Below, one piece after another: positions 6,025 through 13,117 of a stretch of 14,689 nucleotides of DNA. This stretch comes from an uncultured Oscillospiraceae bacterium. Lineage in GTDB: Bacteria; Bacillota_A; Clostridia; Oscillospirales; Oscillospiraceae. The notes under the pieces were generated by a model. It worked only from the letters and a program-made list of their open reading frames with translations, did not search any database and was not told where the DNA came from. Each line of letters starts with the position of its first letter. Position 1 is the stretch's first letter. Where the stretch lies: positions 1-14,689 of the forward strand of contig CALWWO010000021.1 in NCBI GenBank assembly GCA_944385265.1. The letters run 5' to 3'. Both the position numbers and the translations under genes were made by a program.

Positions 6025-8598
6025 TTGGATTTTAAAAAGATTCTGGCAAATGTACTGGCTTTTTTTAAAAGCCTCGGCGTTAAGATCGAAATTGCTTTTA
6101 AAAGATGGTGGAATCAGTTAAATAAAAAAAAGGTCGCCGCGGGGACGGCGAAAGCAACCGCTCTTTCGGCATACCATATTGTCAGCATAGCTTTTAAAGC
6201 CGTAATCACTGTTTTCCTGATTCTTATAACGACATGTTTGGTCTTCGCCTGTTTCTTCATCTTTTATGTGAAGACTAATCTGACGTCTCAGCTCGATATC
6301 AATTTTGAAGATTATTCCATGGATCAGACGAGCGTCGTCTACTACACAGATCCTGAGACGGGCGAATATGTCGAGCTGTGCGATATCGAAACTGAGGAAA
6401 ACCGCAAATGGATCTCCTATGAGGAGATGATAACTCCGGACGGCAATAAATATATAGAGCACGCCGCCGTCGCTATTGAAGACAAGCGCTTTTACGAGCA
6501 CGACGGAGTCGACTGGTATAGAACTGTCGCGGCGTTTTTCAACATGTTTATCAGCAACAGCAGCACCTTCGGCGGCTCCACTATAACGCAGCAGCTCATC
6601 AAAAATATCACGCAGGATAACGATGATACCATTCCCCGAAAGCTTATCGAGATATTCCGCGCGCTTGAGCTTGAGCAAAATTATAATAAAGAAAATATCA
6701 TGGAGTGGTATCTTAACGTCGTCTACTTTGGGCGCGGGCAGTACGGTATTGCCGCCGCCGCGAATTATTACTTCGATAAAGAGGCAAACGAACTGACGCC
6801 TGCCGAAGCCGCGACTATCATAGCGATAACGAATAACCCGTCGCTTTACGATCCGTATTCTAGACCCGAAAACAACACAAAACGTAAAAATGACATACTC
6901 GATCAGATGTATCTTCAGGAATATCTGACGCAGGAGGAATACGATGCGGCAAAAGCTCAGGAGATCGTCCTTATCCAGCACACGATAACCACTATCATCG
7001 ACGGTACGGAGACGACCGAAAGCCTCAAGGAATCCTACCCGTGGTTTGTCGAGGCGCTTATTGACGACGTTGTAGCTGATCTTATGGAGCTTCGGAACAT
7101 CAATCGTTCAAACGCGGAAGCTCTTCTCTCCTCCGGCGGATTGCAGATCTACTCCACAATGGATATAAACGCACAGAACATCGTCGATGCTTACTATGAG
7201 GACCTTGACAACTTTAATACTAACAGGAGTCAGCAGCTTCAGTCGGCTATAGTGATAGTAGACCCGTACACAGGTAATATCATCGCTCTGTCCGGCGGCG
7301 TCGGTGAAAAAAATGGACAAAGGCTGTTAAACCGCGCAACGCAGACAGAGAGATCGCCAGGTTCTTCTATAAAACCGCTTTCCGCGTACTCGCTTGCAAT
7401 AGAACTTGGGTACGTCACGCCCGATACTTATATTGAGGACAGCGACCTTGTACATCTTGAGGGTAAGCCGGACTGGCTGCCGAGAAACGACAACAGGAGC
7501 TATAGAGGTATCGTTACGATTTCAGAAGCTCTCACAAGCTCTATAAACACTGTTGCGGTACAGCTTATAGATATGGTCACTCCTTCGTATGCGTATAACC
7601 ACATGGTAGAAAAGCTGCATTTTTCTACTCTTGTCGAACAGGACTGCGACTATGCCCCGCTTGGGCTTGGCGCAACGTACTACGGCGTCACCGTTCGAGA
7701 AATGGCAGCCGCATTTTGCATTTTCCCAAACAACGGCATATATACCGAGACAAAGCTTTATACCGAAATATACTCGTCGGACGGAGAGCTTATTTACAAT
7801 AACGAATCCGAAACGAACACCGCTATAAGCGACACGACGGCCTATTGGATGACACGGCTTCTGCGTAACGCTGTTTCATACGGCACCGGTACTGAGGCTA
7901 ACTTCTCAGGTATGCCTGTCGCCGGTAAAACAGGTACCGCCGGCAGCAGCGTCGACAGATGGTTCTGCGGCTTTACGCCGTATTATGTCGCCGCAGTATG
8001 GACGGGATACGATATGCCTACAAGCATAAGCTGGTCCGGTAATCCGTCGGCGCAGACGTTTAGAAAGATTATGAGTCAGATCCATGCAGGTCTTGAATAT
8101 AAGGACTTTTCAACCCCTGCCTCTACCTACCTCACTCCTGTTGCCGGCGTAGATAGAGAACGTGAATACACTGTCCGCTGCGTAACGGATACAGGCGTAG
8201 TTCTCTCAGAAACGACTGAAATGGGTCTCGAGGGAACAACAGTCACTGTATCTGCACCGGAGATTGAAGGCTACACGTTTAAAGAAGTAAATCTCGACGC
8301 AAAGCTCGATATCGAGGTCGACAGCAATAATCCCGATTACACCTGGCCGAATCCACGCACAGCATCCGGGAATACGATAAGTTGTACGATATGCGTCCAT
8401 ACAGAGCTTAACGTGCTTGAATTCGTATATACCGTTGGCGAGCCAGAGCCTGAGCCGGAACCTGAGCCGCAGCCTGATCCACAACCAGATCCTGATCCCG
8501 AGCAGCCGGAGACTCCTCCGACGAGCTCTTCAGACGAGCCTGAGGCTGAGCCGCCTGCAACTTCGTCAGAAAGTTCCGTCAGCGCGGAACCAACTTAG
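6025..8598 (+). CDS. class A penicillin-binding protein (transglycosylase/transpeptidase) with MucBP-like tail
   Basis: This 857-residue bifunctional enzyme polymerises lipid II and crosslinks peptidoglycan at the outer membrane face. A basic cytoplasmic stretch precedes one membrane segment (60-82). The glycosyltransferase-51 domain shows EDKRFYEHDG (152-161, catalytic Glu152) and GGSTITQQ (183-190). The transpeptidase domain shows the SxxK motif SSIK (447-450, nucleophile Ser447), SIN (506-508) and KTGT (635-638). From about 713 to 803 there is a MucBP-like beta region (REYTVRCVTDTGVVLSE, then GTTVTVSAPEIEGYTF). The tail (806-857) is rich in Glu-Pro and Asp-Pro repeats, then Ser. The start is set at TTG 6025, seven bases after GAGGTG. 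The first ATG, 25 codons earlier at 5950, has no usable ribosome binding site and probably lies before the transcript start. Flanking terminators make it monocistronic. Confidence 0.93.
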   Translation: MDFKKILANVLAFFKSLGVKIEIAFKRWWNQLNKKKVAAGTAKATALSAYHIVSIAFKAVITVFLILITTCLVFACFFIFYVKTNLTSQLDINFEDYSMDQTSVVYYTDPETGEYVELCDIETEENRKWISYEEMITPDGNKYIEHAAVAIEDKRFYEHDGVDWYRTVAAFFNMFISNSSTFGGSTITQQLIKNITQDNDDTIPRKLIEIFRALELEQNYNKENIMEWYLNVVYFGRGQYGIAAAANYYFDKEANELTPAEAATIIAITNNPSLYDPYSRPENNTKRKNDILDQMYLQEYLTQEEYDAAKAQEIVLIQHTITTIIDGTETTESLKESYPWFVEALIDDVVADLMELRNINRSNAEALLSSGGLQIYSTMDINAQNIVDAYYEDLDNFNTNRSQQLQSAIVIVDPYTGNIIALSGGVGEKNGQRLLNRATQTERSPGSSIKPLSAYSLAIELGYVTPDTYIEDSDLVHLEGKPDWLPRNDNRSYRGIVTISEALTSSINTVAVQLIDMVTPSYAYNHMVEKLHFSTLVEQDCDYAPLGLGATYYGVTVREMAAAFCIFPNNGIYTETKLYTEIYSSDGELIYNNESETNTAISDTTAYWMTRLLRNAVSYGTGTEANFSGMPVAGKTGTAGSSVDRWFCGFTPYYVAAVWTGYDMPTSISWSGNPSAQTFRKIMSQIHAGLEYKDFSTPASTYLTPVAGVDREREYTVRCVTDTGVVLSETTEMGLEGTTVTVSAPEIEGYTFKEVNLDAKLDIEVDSNNPDYTWPNPRTASGNTISCTICVHTELNVLEFVYTVGEPEPEPEPEPQPDPQPDPDPEQPETPPTSSSDEPEAEPPATSSESSVSAEPT

Positions 8599-8677
8599 AC
8601 GTTCGCTTTAAGCGGTAATTGCCTCGCCGTAGCTGCTTGATATCATTTGCTCCTCGAGAAAAATTTGTATTTAAACA

Positions 8678-8708
8678 AACGGCGCAACCCACGGGTTGTG
8701 CCGTTTTT
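8678..8708 (+). terminator. terminator of the PBP gene
   Basis: AACGGCGCAACCC (8678-8690) pairs with GGGTTGTGCCGTT (8693-8705, one GU pair), followed by a T run. Apart from this terminator and the next one, 8599-8831 holds only a short CGCTTTAAGCG dyad. Confidence 0.9.
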
Positions 8709-8775
8709 ATATTGCATATCACTTGCAGCGGTCGTTGTTATGTGGCTCTGCTTACTAAGGACGGCATTACCGGCT

Positions 8776-8822
8776 GTGCAAAAAATACGGGCACACGCCG
8801 GTATTACGTGCGCCCGTATTTT
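8776..8822 (-). terminator. terminator of the flavodoxin gene, potentially bidirectional
   Basis: AAAATACGGGC (8782-8792) and GCCCGTATTTT (8812-8822) form a perfect 11-bp stem, extended by CACG/CGTG after one mismatch. On the minus strand it ends in TTTTTTGC, ten bases after the flavodoxin stop. Confidence 0.88.
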
Positions 8823-8831
8823 AGAGGAGTG

Positions 8832-9293
8832 TTATGTCAATGCTTTTCCAAGTGCTCTGCACGAATCAAGCGCGCCATCGTCCGGCGCTTCGTTGCAGAT
8901 CACGGAATCGCACGCCAATATCGCGCCATCGCCTTTACAGGTTTCCTCCCAGTTTCGCATCCATTCTCCGTCGCCCCAGCCATAAGATCCAAACAGAACA
9001 ATCTTTTTTCCGGAGAGCTTTGGCTCACACGCTTCAAACATGGGAGCAAATTCACTCTCTTCCAACTCCTCGGCGCCCATGGACGGGCAGCCGAAAGCAA
9101 TGGAGTCGAAGGAATCCATCATAGATACGTCAAATTCAGCAGCAGTAAGCAGGACTGCCTCCGCGCCCGCTTCTTTTACACCCTCGGCTACGGCGTTCGC
9201 CATTGCTTCAGTATTGCCTGTTCCGCTCCAATAAACAATCGCTGTTTTTCCCAATGCTGTATCCAACCTTTCATTAAAATAAATATATACCAT
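8832..9293 (-). CDS. flavodoxin
   Basis: Flavodoxin is a small FMN electron carrier that commonly replaces ferredoxin when iron is scarce. The 153 residues show the FMN phosphate loop SGTGNTE (23-29), the FGCPSMGAEELEE loop (68-80) and the second flavin loop GSYGWGDGEW (102-111), the short-chain flavodoxin layout. The ATG at 9293 starts one base after the stop of the DUF3793 gene, with only a weak GGA upstream, so translation is probably coupled. About 15 N-terminal residues precede the usual flavodoxin start. An internal TTG at 9254 (GKTAIVYW) is an alternative, but its AAAGG lies about 12 bases upstream. Confidence 0.93.
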   Translation of the reverse strand: MVYIYFNERLDTALGKTAIVYWSGTGNTEAMANAVAEGVKEAGAEAVLLTAAEFDVSMMDSFDSIAFGCPSMGAEELEESEFAPMFEACEPKLSGKKIVLFGSYGWGDGEWMRNWEETCKGDGAILACDSVICNEAPDDGALDSCRALGKALT

Positions 9294-9294
9294 C

Positions 9295-9846
9295 TTATCC
9301 GGCTACAGTAAGCCGTTCGATAGATTTACCCTGCGCAAGCTGCGCGCAATAAACGTCGGTACATTTCTTATATTTTGCAAAAATTTTTTGCGCGCTCTCC
9401 ACATCGCCGTAAACTTTCCAGCAGCCGACGCATTTACACCCGCCCGCTCTGTTCTCGATAAACCCGAGGACATCCTCAGGAGGATATCCGAGAAACAGCC
9501 CGACCTCATGCGGGAATTCTTTGCACTCGCAAAGCCGTTTTCGCAGATGAGCGACACACTGCCCCGGCGTTTCCATATTATAACCGCGCTCATAAAGCAA
9601 TCTGTACGCCGTGCTGTCCTGTAGATCGCAGGACAGCCGCGCCGGACGGTAGATGTAAACTAACGCGCGATTGTTCCGATATTGCAGAGGAAGCACTCGT
9701 AAACCTTTTTTGCCAAGAAGTCTGTTTAATCTGCGAATGCTATTTTGCATTTCCGCACTGTCTTTAAACGGGCAGTTAAACATACTCCCTGTTTTCATTC
9801 CGGCAAGCGTTGGCGCACAGTGCCGGACTATTAGTTCCTCTGACAT
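9295..9846 (-). CDS. DUF3793 family protein
   Basis: This 183-residue soluble protein matches DUF3793: an N-terminal HCAPTLAGMKTGSMFNC segment (9-25), the core HEVGLFLGYPPEDVLGFIEN (113-132), and a Cys-rich stretch with CKCVGCWKVYGD (137-148) and KKCTDVYC (160-167). The function is unknown; clustered Cys residues hint at metal or redox chemistry (inference). From general knowledge, the family occurs in anaerobic Firmicutes, often beside flavodoxin or ferrous iron uptake genes. The ATG at 9846 has a strong GGGAGGTG site five bases upstream. It is the first gene of a two-gene operon with flavodoxin, and a 24-bp palindrome sits five bases before the ribosome binding site. Confidence 0.85.
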   Translation of the reverse strand: MSEELIVRHCAPTLAGMKTGSMFNCPFKDSAEMQNSIRRLNRLLGKKGLRVLPLQYRNNRALVYIYRPARLSCDLQDSTAYRLLYERGYNMETPGQCVAHLRKRLCECKEFPHEVGLFLGYPPEDVLGFIENRAGGCKCVGCWKVYGDVESAQKIFAKYKKCTDVYCAQLAQGKSIERLTVAG

Positions 9847-9863
9847 GGCGCCACCTCCCGCAG

Positions 9864-9887
9864 GTTAGTTAGCTTAAGCTAACTAAC
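9864..9887. promoter_or_regulatory. perfect 24-bp palindrome, putative metalloregulator operator
   Basis: GTTAGTTAGCTT is followed directly by its exact reverse complement. The half-site TTAGTTAGC resembles the TTAGGTTAG half-site of DtxR/IdeR/MntR boxes, though the centre is longer than in the 19-bp consensus. Its place just before the DUF3793-flavodoxin ribosome binding site suits repression by an iron-sensing regulator. I could not fix the promoter: TTGAAA lies on the minus strand near 9922, but no good -10 is at the right distance. Confidence 0.65.
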
Positions 9888-9951
9888 GCTTAAAATAACC
9901 GTTACTTTCAAAGTCCTGTATAAGGATACCATTTTATAATTTTCGTATCTG

Positions 9952-10046
9952 CTCCAAAAGAACAGGAAAATACTCCAAAACAACAATTTTCGTGTCTGAG
10001 ACTGCCAAATCATTCGTATAACCACTTGCCATAGAATTGACGGTAT
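9952..10046 (-). other. possible short reading frame, 31 codons plus stop
   Basis: Between the glmS terminator and the palindrome, a minus-strand frame starting at an ATG near 10046 reads MASGYTNDLAVSD and ends QIRKL before a stop near 9952. Its composition looks protein-like, but there is no ribosome binding site and no known family. It may be a gene remnant or chance. Nothing else is visible in 9888-10088. Confidence 0.12.
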
Positions 10047-10085
10047 ATTTTCGATATTTTTATAGCGGTACGCCATTTTACTGCG

Positions 10086-10118
10086 ATAAAAAATGCGGGA
10101 AAAATTTCCCGCATTTTT
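10086..10118 (-). terminator. terminator of glmS, bidirectional in form
   Basis: AAAAATGCGGGAAA (10089-10102) and its exact complement (10105-10118) form a 14-bp stem with T runs on both strands. It lies about 84 bases past the glmS stop. The stretch 10119-10201 holds two TATAAT words (minus strand) and a CTGCC/GGCAG pairing, but no defined gene. Confidence 0.88.
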
Positions 10119-10201
10119 CTTGATACTGCCAGAAAGTGCTTTTTATAGCTTTCAGTCTTTAAGGCAGCCGTTATATTATACTATTATACTCCGTTTTGTC
10201 G

Positions 10202-12028
10202 CTACTCGACCGTAACTGATTTTGCCAGATTACGAGGCTTATCGATATCGCAGCCGTTTTCTTTAGCTACGTAATACGCAAACAGTTGGAGCGGTATCAC
10301 CTCTGAAGGTACGCTAAAAAGCGGATCGGTCTTCGGTACGAATATCACGTCGTCTGCCTCTCTGACTATTCTATTATGTCCCTCAACAGTTACGCCCAGT
10401 ACCCTTGCACCGCGCGCCTTTACCTCTTCGATATTGCTCATCATCTTATCAAAAAGCGGCTCATAACAGGACAAAGCTATTACAGGGCTGTTTTCCTCTA
10501 TAAGTGCTATTGTGCCGTGCTTTAGCTCTCCGGCGGCATACGCCTCTGAATGGAGATACGAAATCTCCTTCAGTTTCAATGAGCCCTCAAGACATACTGC
10601 GTAATCCACATTTCTGCCGATGAAAAACAGTGATTTATTGTCGTGATACTCTTTTGCAAGCGCCGGTAACTGAGGGTTTAAATCTATTGCGCGCTGTATC
10701 TGCTGCGGGATTTTCATTATCTCTTTCGTCATGCGGGCTTCCTCATCATCACTTATGCGCCCGAGCCGTTTTGCCGCGTAAACGGCAAAAAGATACATTA
10801 CTGCCACCTGCGTAGTATACCCTTTTGTCGTAGCCACTGCGATCTCTGGTCCTGCCCACGTGTAGATAACATTATCCGCGAGCTTTGATATCCTGCTGCC
10901 GACGACGTTTACTATCGCCAGTATTTTCGCTCCCCGTGCCTTCGCCTCCTCCAGAGCTGAAATGGTATCTGCTGTTTCGCCCGACTGCGATATAACTATA
11001 AGAAGCGTCTTTTCATCAACTATCGGGTCGCTGTAACGAAGTTCACTCGCCAGCTCCATCGACACAGGGATGCGAGTAAGTTTTTCCAACACATATTTAG
11101 CGGCGAAACCCGCATAGTAAGCCGAGCCGCATGCAGTTATTACTATTTTATTGATAGATCTGATCTCTTCATCAGTGAGTTCCAGCTCGTCAAGCACAAC
11201 CTTGTCGTTTTTGATTCTCGGCTCGATTGTCGACTTCAGGGCGCGCGGCTGCTCGATTATCTCTTTGAGCATGAAATGCTCATATCCGCCTTTTTCAGCC
11301 GCTTCCATATCCCACTGTATCCTTGATATCTCTTTTTTAACGGGTCTGCCTGTCGCTCCATAGACTTTTATCTCATCCGGCGTGATATCGGCGACTTCCC
11401 CATCCTCAAGATAAATAACATTTTTCGTGTGTATAACCAGTGCCGTAACGTCAGAGGCAAAATAATTTTCACCGACGCCAACGCCCAGTATAAGCGGAGA
11501 AAACTGCCTTGTGGCGACTATATGATCGGGATAGTCGGCGCAGATAACGCCAAGGGCATAGCTTCCCTCAAGCCGCGCCGTCGTTTTCATAACAGCTTCC
11601 TTCAAATCGCCGTTATAATACATGGAAAGAAGGTGCACTATCACCTCTGTATCCGTTTCACTTTTAAATTCAAAGCCTTTTTCAATAAGTTCCTCTCTTA
11701 AAACGGCGTAATTTTCGATAATCCCGTTATGTACGATCGCAAATTTTCCATCATTGCTCATATGGGGATGCGCGTTTATATCAGTCGGCGCCCCATGCGT
11801 CGCCCATCTTGTATGCCCTATGCCGGCAAATCCCGGAAGCAGCTTCCCGTCCTGCGTTTTCTCGCACAGATTTGCTATTTTGCCTGATGTTTTTATCATC
11901 GATATTTTATTACCCTGTAATACGGCTATCCCTGCGGAGTCATATCCACGGTACTCCAGCTTTTTAAGCCCCTCAAGCAATATCTGAGCAGCTTCCTGCT
12001 GACCGGTAAATCCTACTATTCCACACAT
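10202..12028 (-). CDS. glmS: glutamine--fructose-6-phosphate aminotransferase
   Basis: GlmS converts fructose-6-phosphate and glutamine to glucosamine-6-phosphate, the first committed step to UDP-GlcNAc and peptidoglycan. The 608 residues match the usual length. The N-terminus MCGIVGFTG carries the catalytic Cys2 of the class II glutamine amidotransferase domain, with RGYDSAG and GIGHTRWATHG following; this domain runs to about residue 215. Two sugar isomerase (SIS) domains follow, the first with ITACGSAYYAGF and ISQSGETADT, the second in the last 150 residues with LHSEAYAAGELKHG. It ends in the conserved PRNLAKSVTVE. The ATG at 12028 has AAAGGA eight bases upstream. It has its own promoter and terminator. 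The glmS ribozyme core is not seen in the leader. Confidence 0.98.
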   Translation of the reverse strand: MCGIVGFTGQQEAAQILLEGLKKLEYRGYDSAGIAVLQGNKISMIKTSGKIANLCEKTQDGKLLPGFAGIGHTRWATHGAPTDINAHPHMSNDGKFAIVHNGIIENYAVLREELIEKGFEFKSETDTEVIVHLLSMYYNGDLKEAVMKTTARLEGSYALGVICADYPDHIVATRQFSPLILGVGVGENYFASDVTALVIHTKNVIYLEDGEVADITPDEIKVYGATGRPVKKEISRIQWDMEAAEKGGYEHFMLKEIIEQPRALKSTIEPRIKNDKVVLDELELTDEEIRSINKIVITACGSAYYAGFAAKYVLEKLTRIPVSMELASELRYSDPIVDEKTLLIVISQSGETADTISALEEAKARGAKILAIVNVVGSRISKLADNVIYTWAGPEIAVATTKGYTTQVAVMYLFAVYAAKRLGRISDDEEARMTKEIMKIPQQIQRAIDLNPQLPALAKEYHDNKSLFFIGRNVDYAVCLEGSLKLKEISYLHSEAYAAGELKHGTIALIEENSPVIALSCYEPLFDKMMSNIEEVKARGARVLGVTVEGHNRIVREADDVIFVPKTDPLFSVPSEVIPLQLFAYYVAKENGCDIDKPRNLAKSVTVE

Positions 12029-12070
12029 AGCAAAAATCCTTTCACAGTATAAATAAAATCAAAGCTTAAA

Positions 12071-12090
12071 GCGGGTACGTTCTTCCCCGC
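12071..12090 (-). promoter_or_regulatory. small hairpin in the glmS leader
   Basis: GCGGG and CCCGC pair around a ten-base loop in the transcribed leader, followed by TTTAAGC. It is too weak to call an attenuator, and no glmS ribozyme core is present around it. Confidence 0.25.
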
Positions 12091-12113
12091 ATCTCAATGC
12101 AGTATTTTTTGTA

Positions 12114-12142
12114 ATGGTAACACATTTTCTCCTGTTTTTCAA
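12114..12142 (-). promoter_or_regulatory. promoter of glmS
   Basis: On the minus strand TTGAAA (12142-12137), a 17-base spacer and TACCAT (12119-12114) preceded by an extended TGT. Transcription would start near 12107, with a leader of about 80 bases. Confidence 0.6.
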
Positions 12143-12202
12143 TCCGCATCCTGTCTATACCTGCGTTTTATTCCAGCAATCATTACTGAATGTTTTTGCC
12201 GC

Positions 12203-12229
12203 TTTACGAAAAGGCTCCGGTATCGTAAA
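12203..12229. promoter_or_regulatory. inverted repeat upstream of the glmS promoter
   Basis: TTTACGA and TCGTAAA form a perfect 7-bp inverted repeat around 13 bases, about 60 bases upstream of the glmS -35 box and after the coaX terminator. It could be a regulator site; no known operator is recognised. The remaining bases of the 12143-12263 gap show nothing identifiable. Confidence 0.25.
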
Positions 12230-12263
12230 CAGTCATACGCTGTGATGAAAACGCGATAAAAGC

Positions 12264-12297
12264 AAAAAGGGCTTACCACTTAGCTTCCGGTAAGCCC
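12264..12297 (-). terminator. terminator of the trmK-Nif3-coaX operon
   Basis: On the minus strand GGGCTTACC (12297-12289) pairs with GGTAAGCCC (12277-12269) around an 11-base loop, followed by TTTTT. It begins about nine bases past the coaX stop and overlaps an eight-base C/G run. Confidence 0.92.
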
Positions 12298-12305
12298 CCC
12301 CCGCT

Positions 12306-13076
12306 TTATTTATGTTTATTTTTTGCGTATATGATAGCAAGTCCTTTTAAAAGAAGGTCGCCGTCTTCAATAATCTTTTTTCTGCAGTATGGGATTATTT
12401 TACCAGCCAATCCGCCGGTGGCGATAACTGTGACGTCTCCCTCAAGCTCTTCGGATATCCTGTCTATCATCCCGTCGATCATCGAAGCCGTCGCAAAAAC
12501 GCACCCGCTTTTCATGCTGTCTATCGTATTGGAGCCGATGCAGTACCGCGGCGCTTCAATCGAAATTTTAGGAAGCTGGGAAGTTCCGCTCACCAGCGCG
12601 TCCATCGAAATCCCCACACCCGGAACAATAGCTCCGCCGCGGATATTCGCTTTGCCGTCAATAGCTGTAAAAGTCGTCGCAGTACCCATATCCAAAAGTA
12701 TTAGAGGCGGCTTATACTCATTAATAGCGGCGACCGCAGCCACAAGAAGGTCGCTTCCAAGCTGAGCGGGATTGTCGATCGCTATATTGACGCCGGTCTT
12801 TATACCTGCGCCCACAATTATGCTGTTATGCCCTGTTAGCATTTTTATGGCGGAATTCAGCGTATCTGTTATAGGAGGGACCACCGAGGAAATTATCGTC
12901 CCCTCAAAATTCGAAGCGTCTATTCTGTCAAATTCCAGTATCTGCTTTATATCCACAGCGTATTCGTAATCCGTCTTTAATCTGTTCGTTGCGAGCCGCG
13001 AGATGCTCTTTATCTCGCCACCCTCCATACATCCCATGACAATGTTCGTATTGCCAACATCAATAGCCAAAATCAT
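12306..13076 (-). CDS. coaX: type III pantothenate kinase
   Basis: CoaX phosphorylates pantothenate, the first step of coenzyme A synthesis; the type III enzyme needs a monovalent cation and is not inhibited by CoA. The 256 residues match the family length. Visible motifs are the ATP-binding start ILAIDVGNTNIVMG (2-15), LGSDLLVAAVAA (106-117) with the probable catalytic Asp109, DMGTATTF (129-136), and GGAIVPGVGISMDAL in the second half. IATGGLA near the C-terminus is the second phosphate-binding segment. The ATG at 13076 has GGAGGG seven bases upstream. It lies 41 bases downstream of the Nif3 gene in the same direction and is the last gene before a terminator. Confidence 0.96.
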   Translation of the reverse strand: MILAIDVGNTNIVMGCMEGGEIKSISRLATNRLKTDYEYAVDIKQILEFDRIDASNFEGTIISSVVPPITDTLNSAIKMLTGHNSIIVGAGIKTGVNIAIDNPAQLGSDLLVAAVAAINEYKPPLILLDMGTATTFTAIDGKANIRGGAIVPGVGISMDALVSGTSQLPKISIEAPRYCIGSNTIDSMKSGCVFATASMIDGMIDRISEELEGDVTVIATGGLAGKIIPYCRKKIIEDGDLLLKGLAIIYAKNKHK

Positions 13077-13117
13077 TCAAACGCCCTCCGTTATCATTAA
13101 ATATAACTTATCCTTTA

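Noticed and set aside
6118..6981. 287-codon minus-strand open frame inside the PBP gene
   Set aside because: It is a shadow of the strongly supported PBP frame, without a ribosome binding site or known motifs.
8450..8500. Glu-Pro codon repeats as a CRISPR-like or tandem DNA repeat
   Set aside because: The repetition is short, imperfect and in frame, and encodes the low-complexity tail of the PBP.
8619..9311. Long plus-strand open frame over the flavodoxin gene
   Set aside because: It runs antisense across two terminators and a well-supported flavodoxin, with no family resemblance.
9879..10076. 65-codon minus-strand open frame between glmS and DUF3793
   Set aside because: It has no ribosome binding site, no recognisable family, and runs into the 24-bp palindrome.
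12295..12302. Run of eight C bases beside the coaX stop
   Set aside because: It lies outside the coding sequence at the base of the terminator; probably a chance homopolymer or a sequencing issue, with no effect on the gene call.
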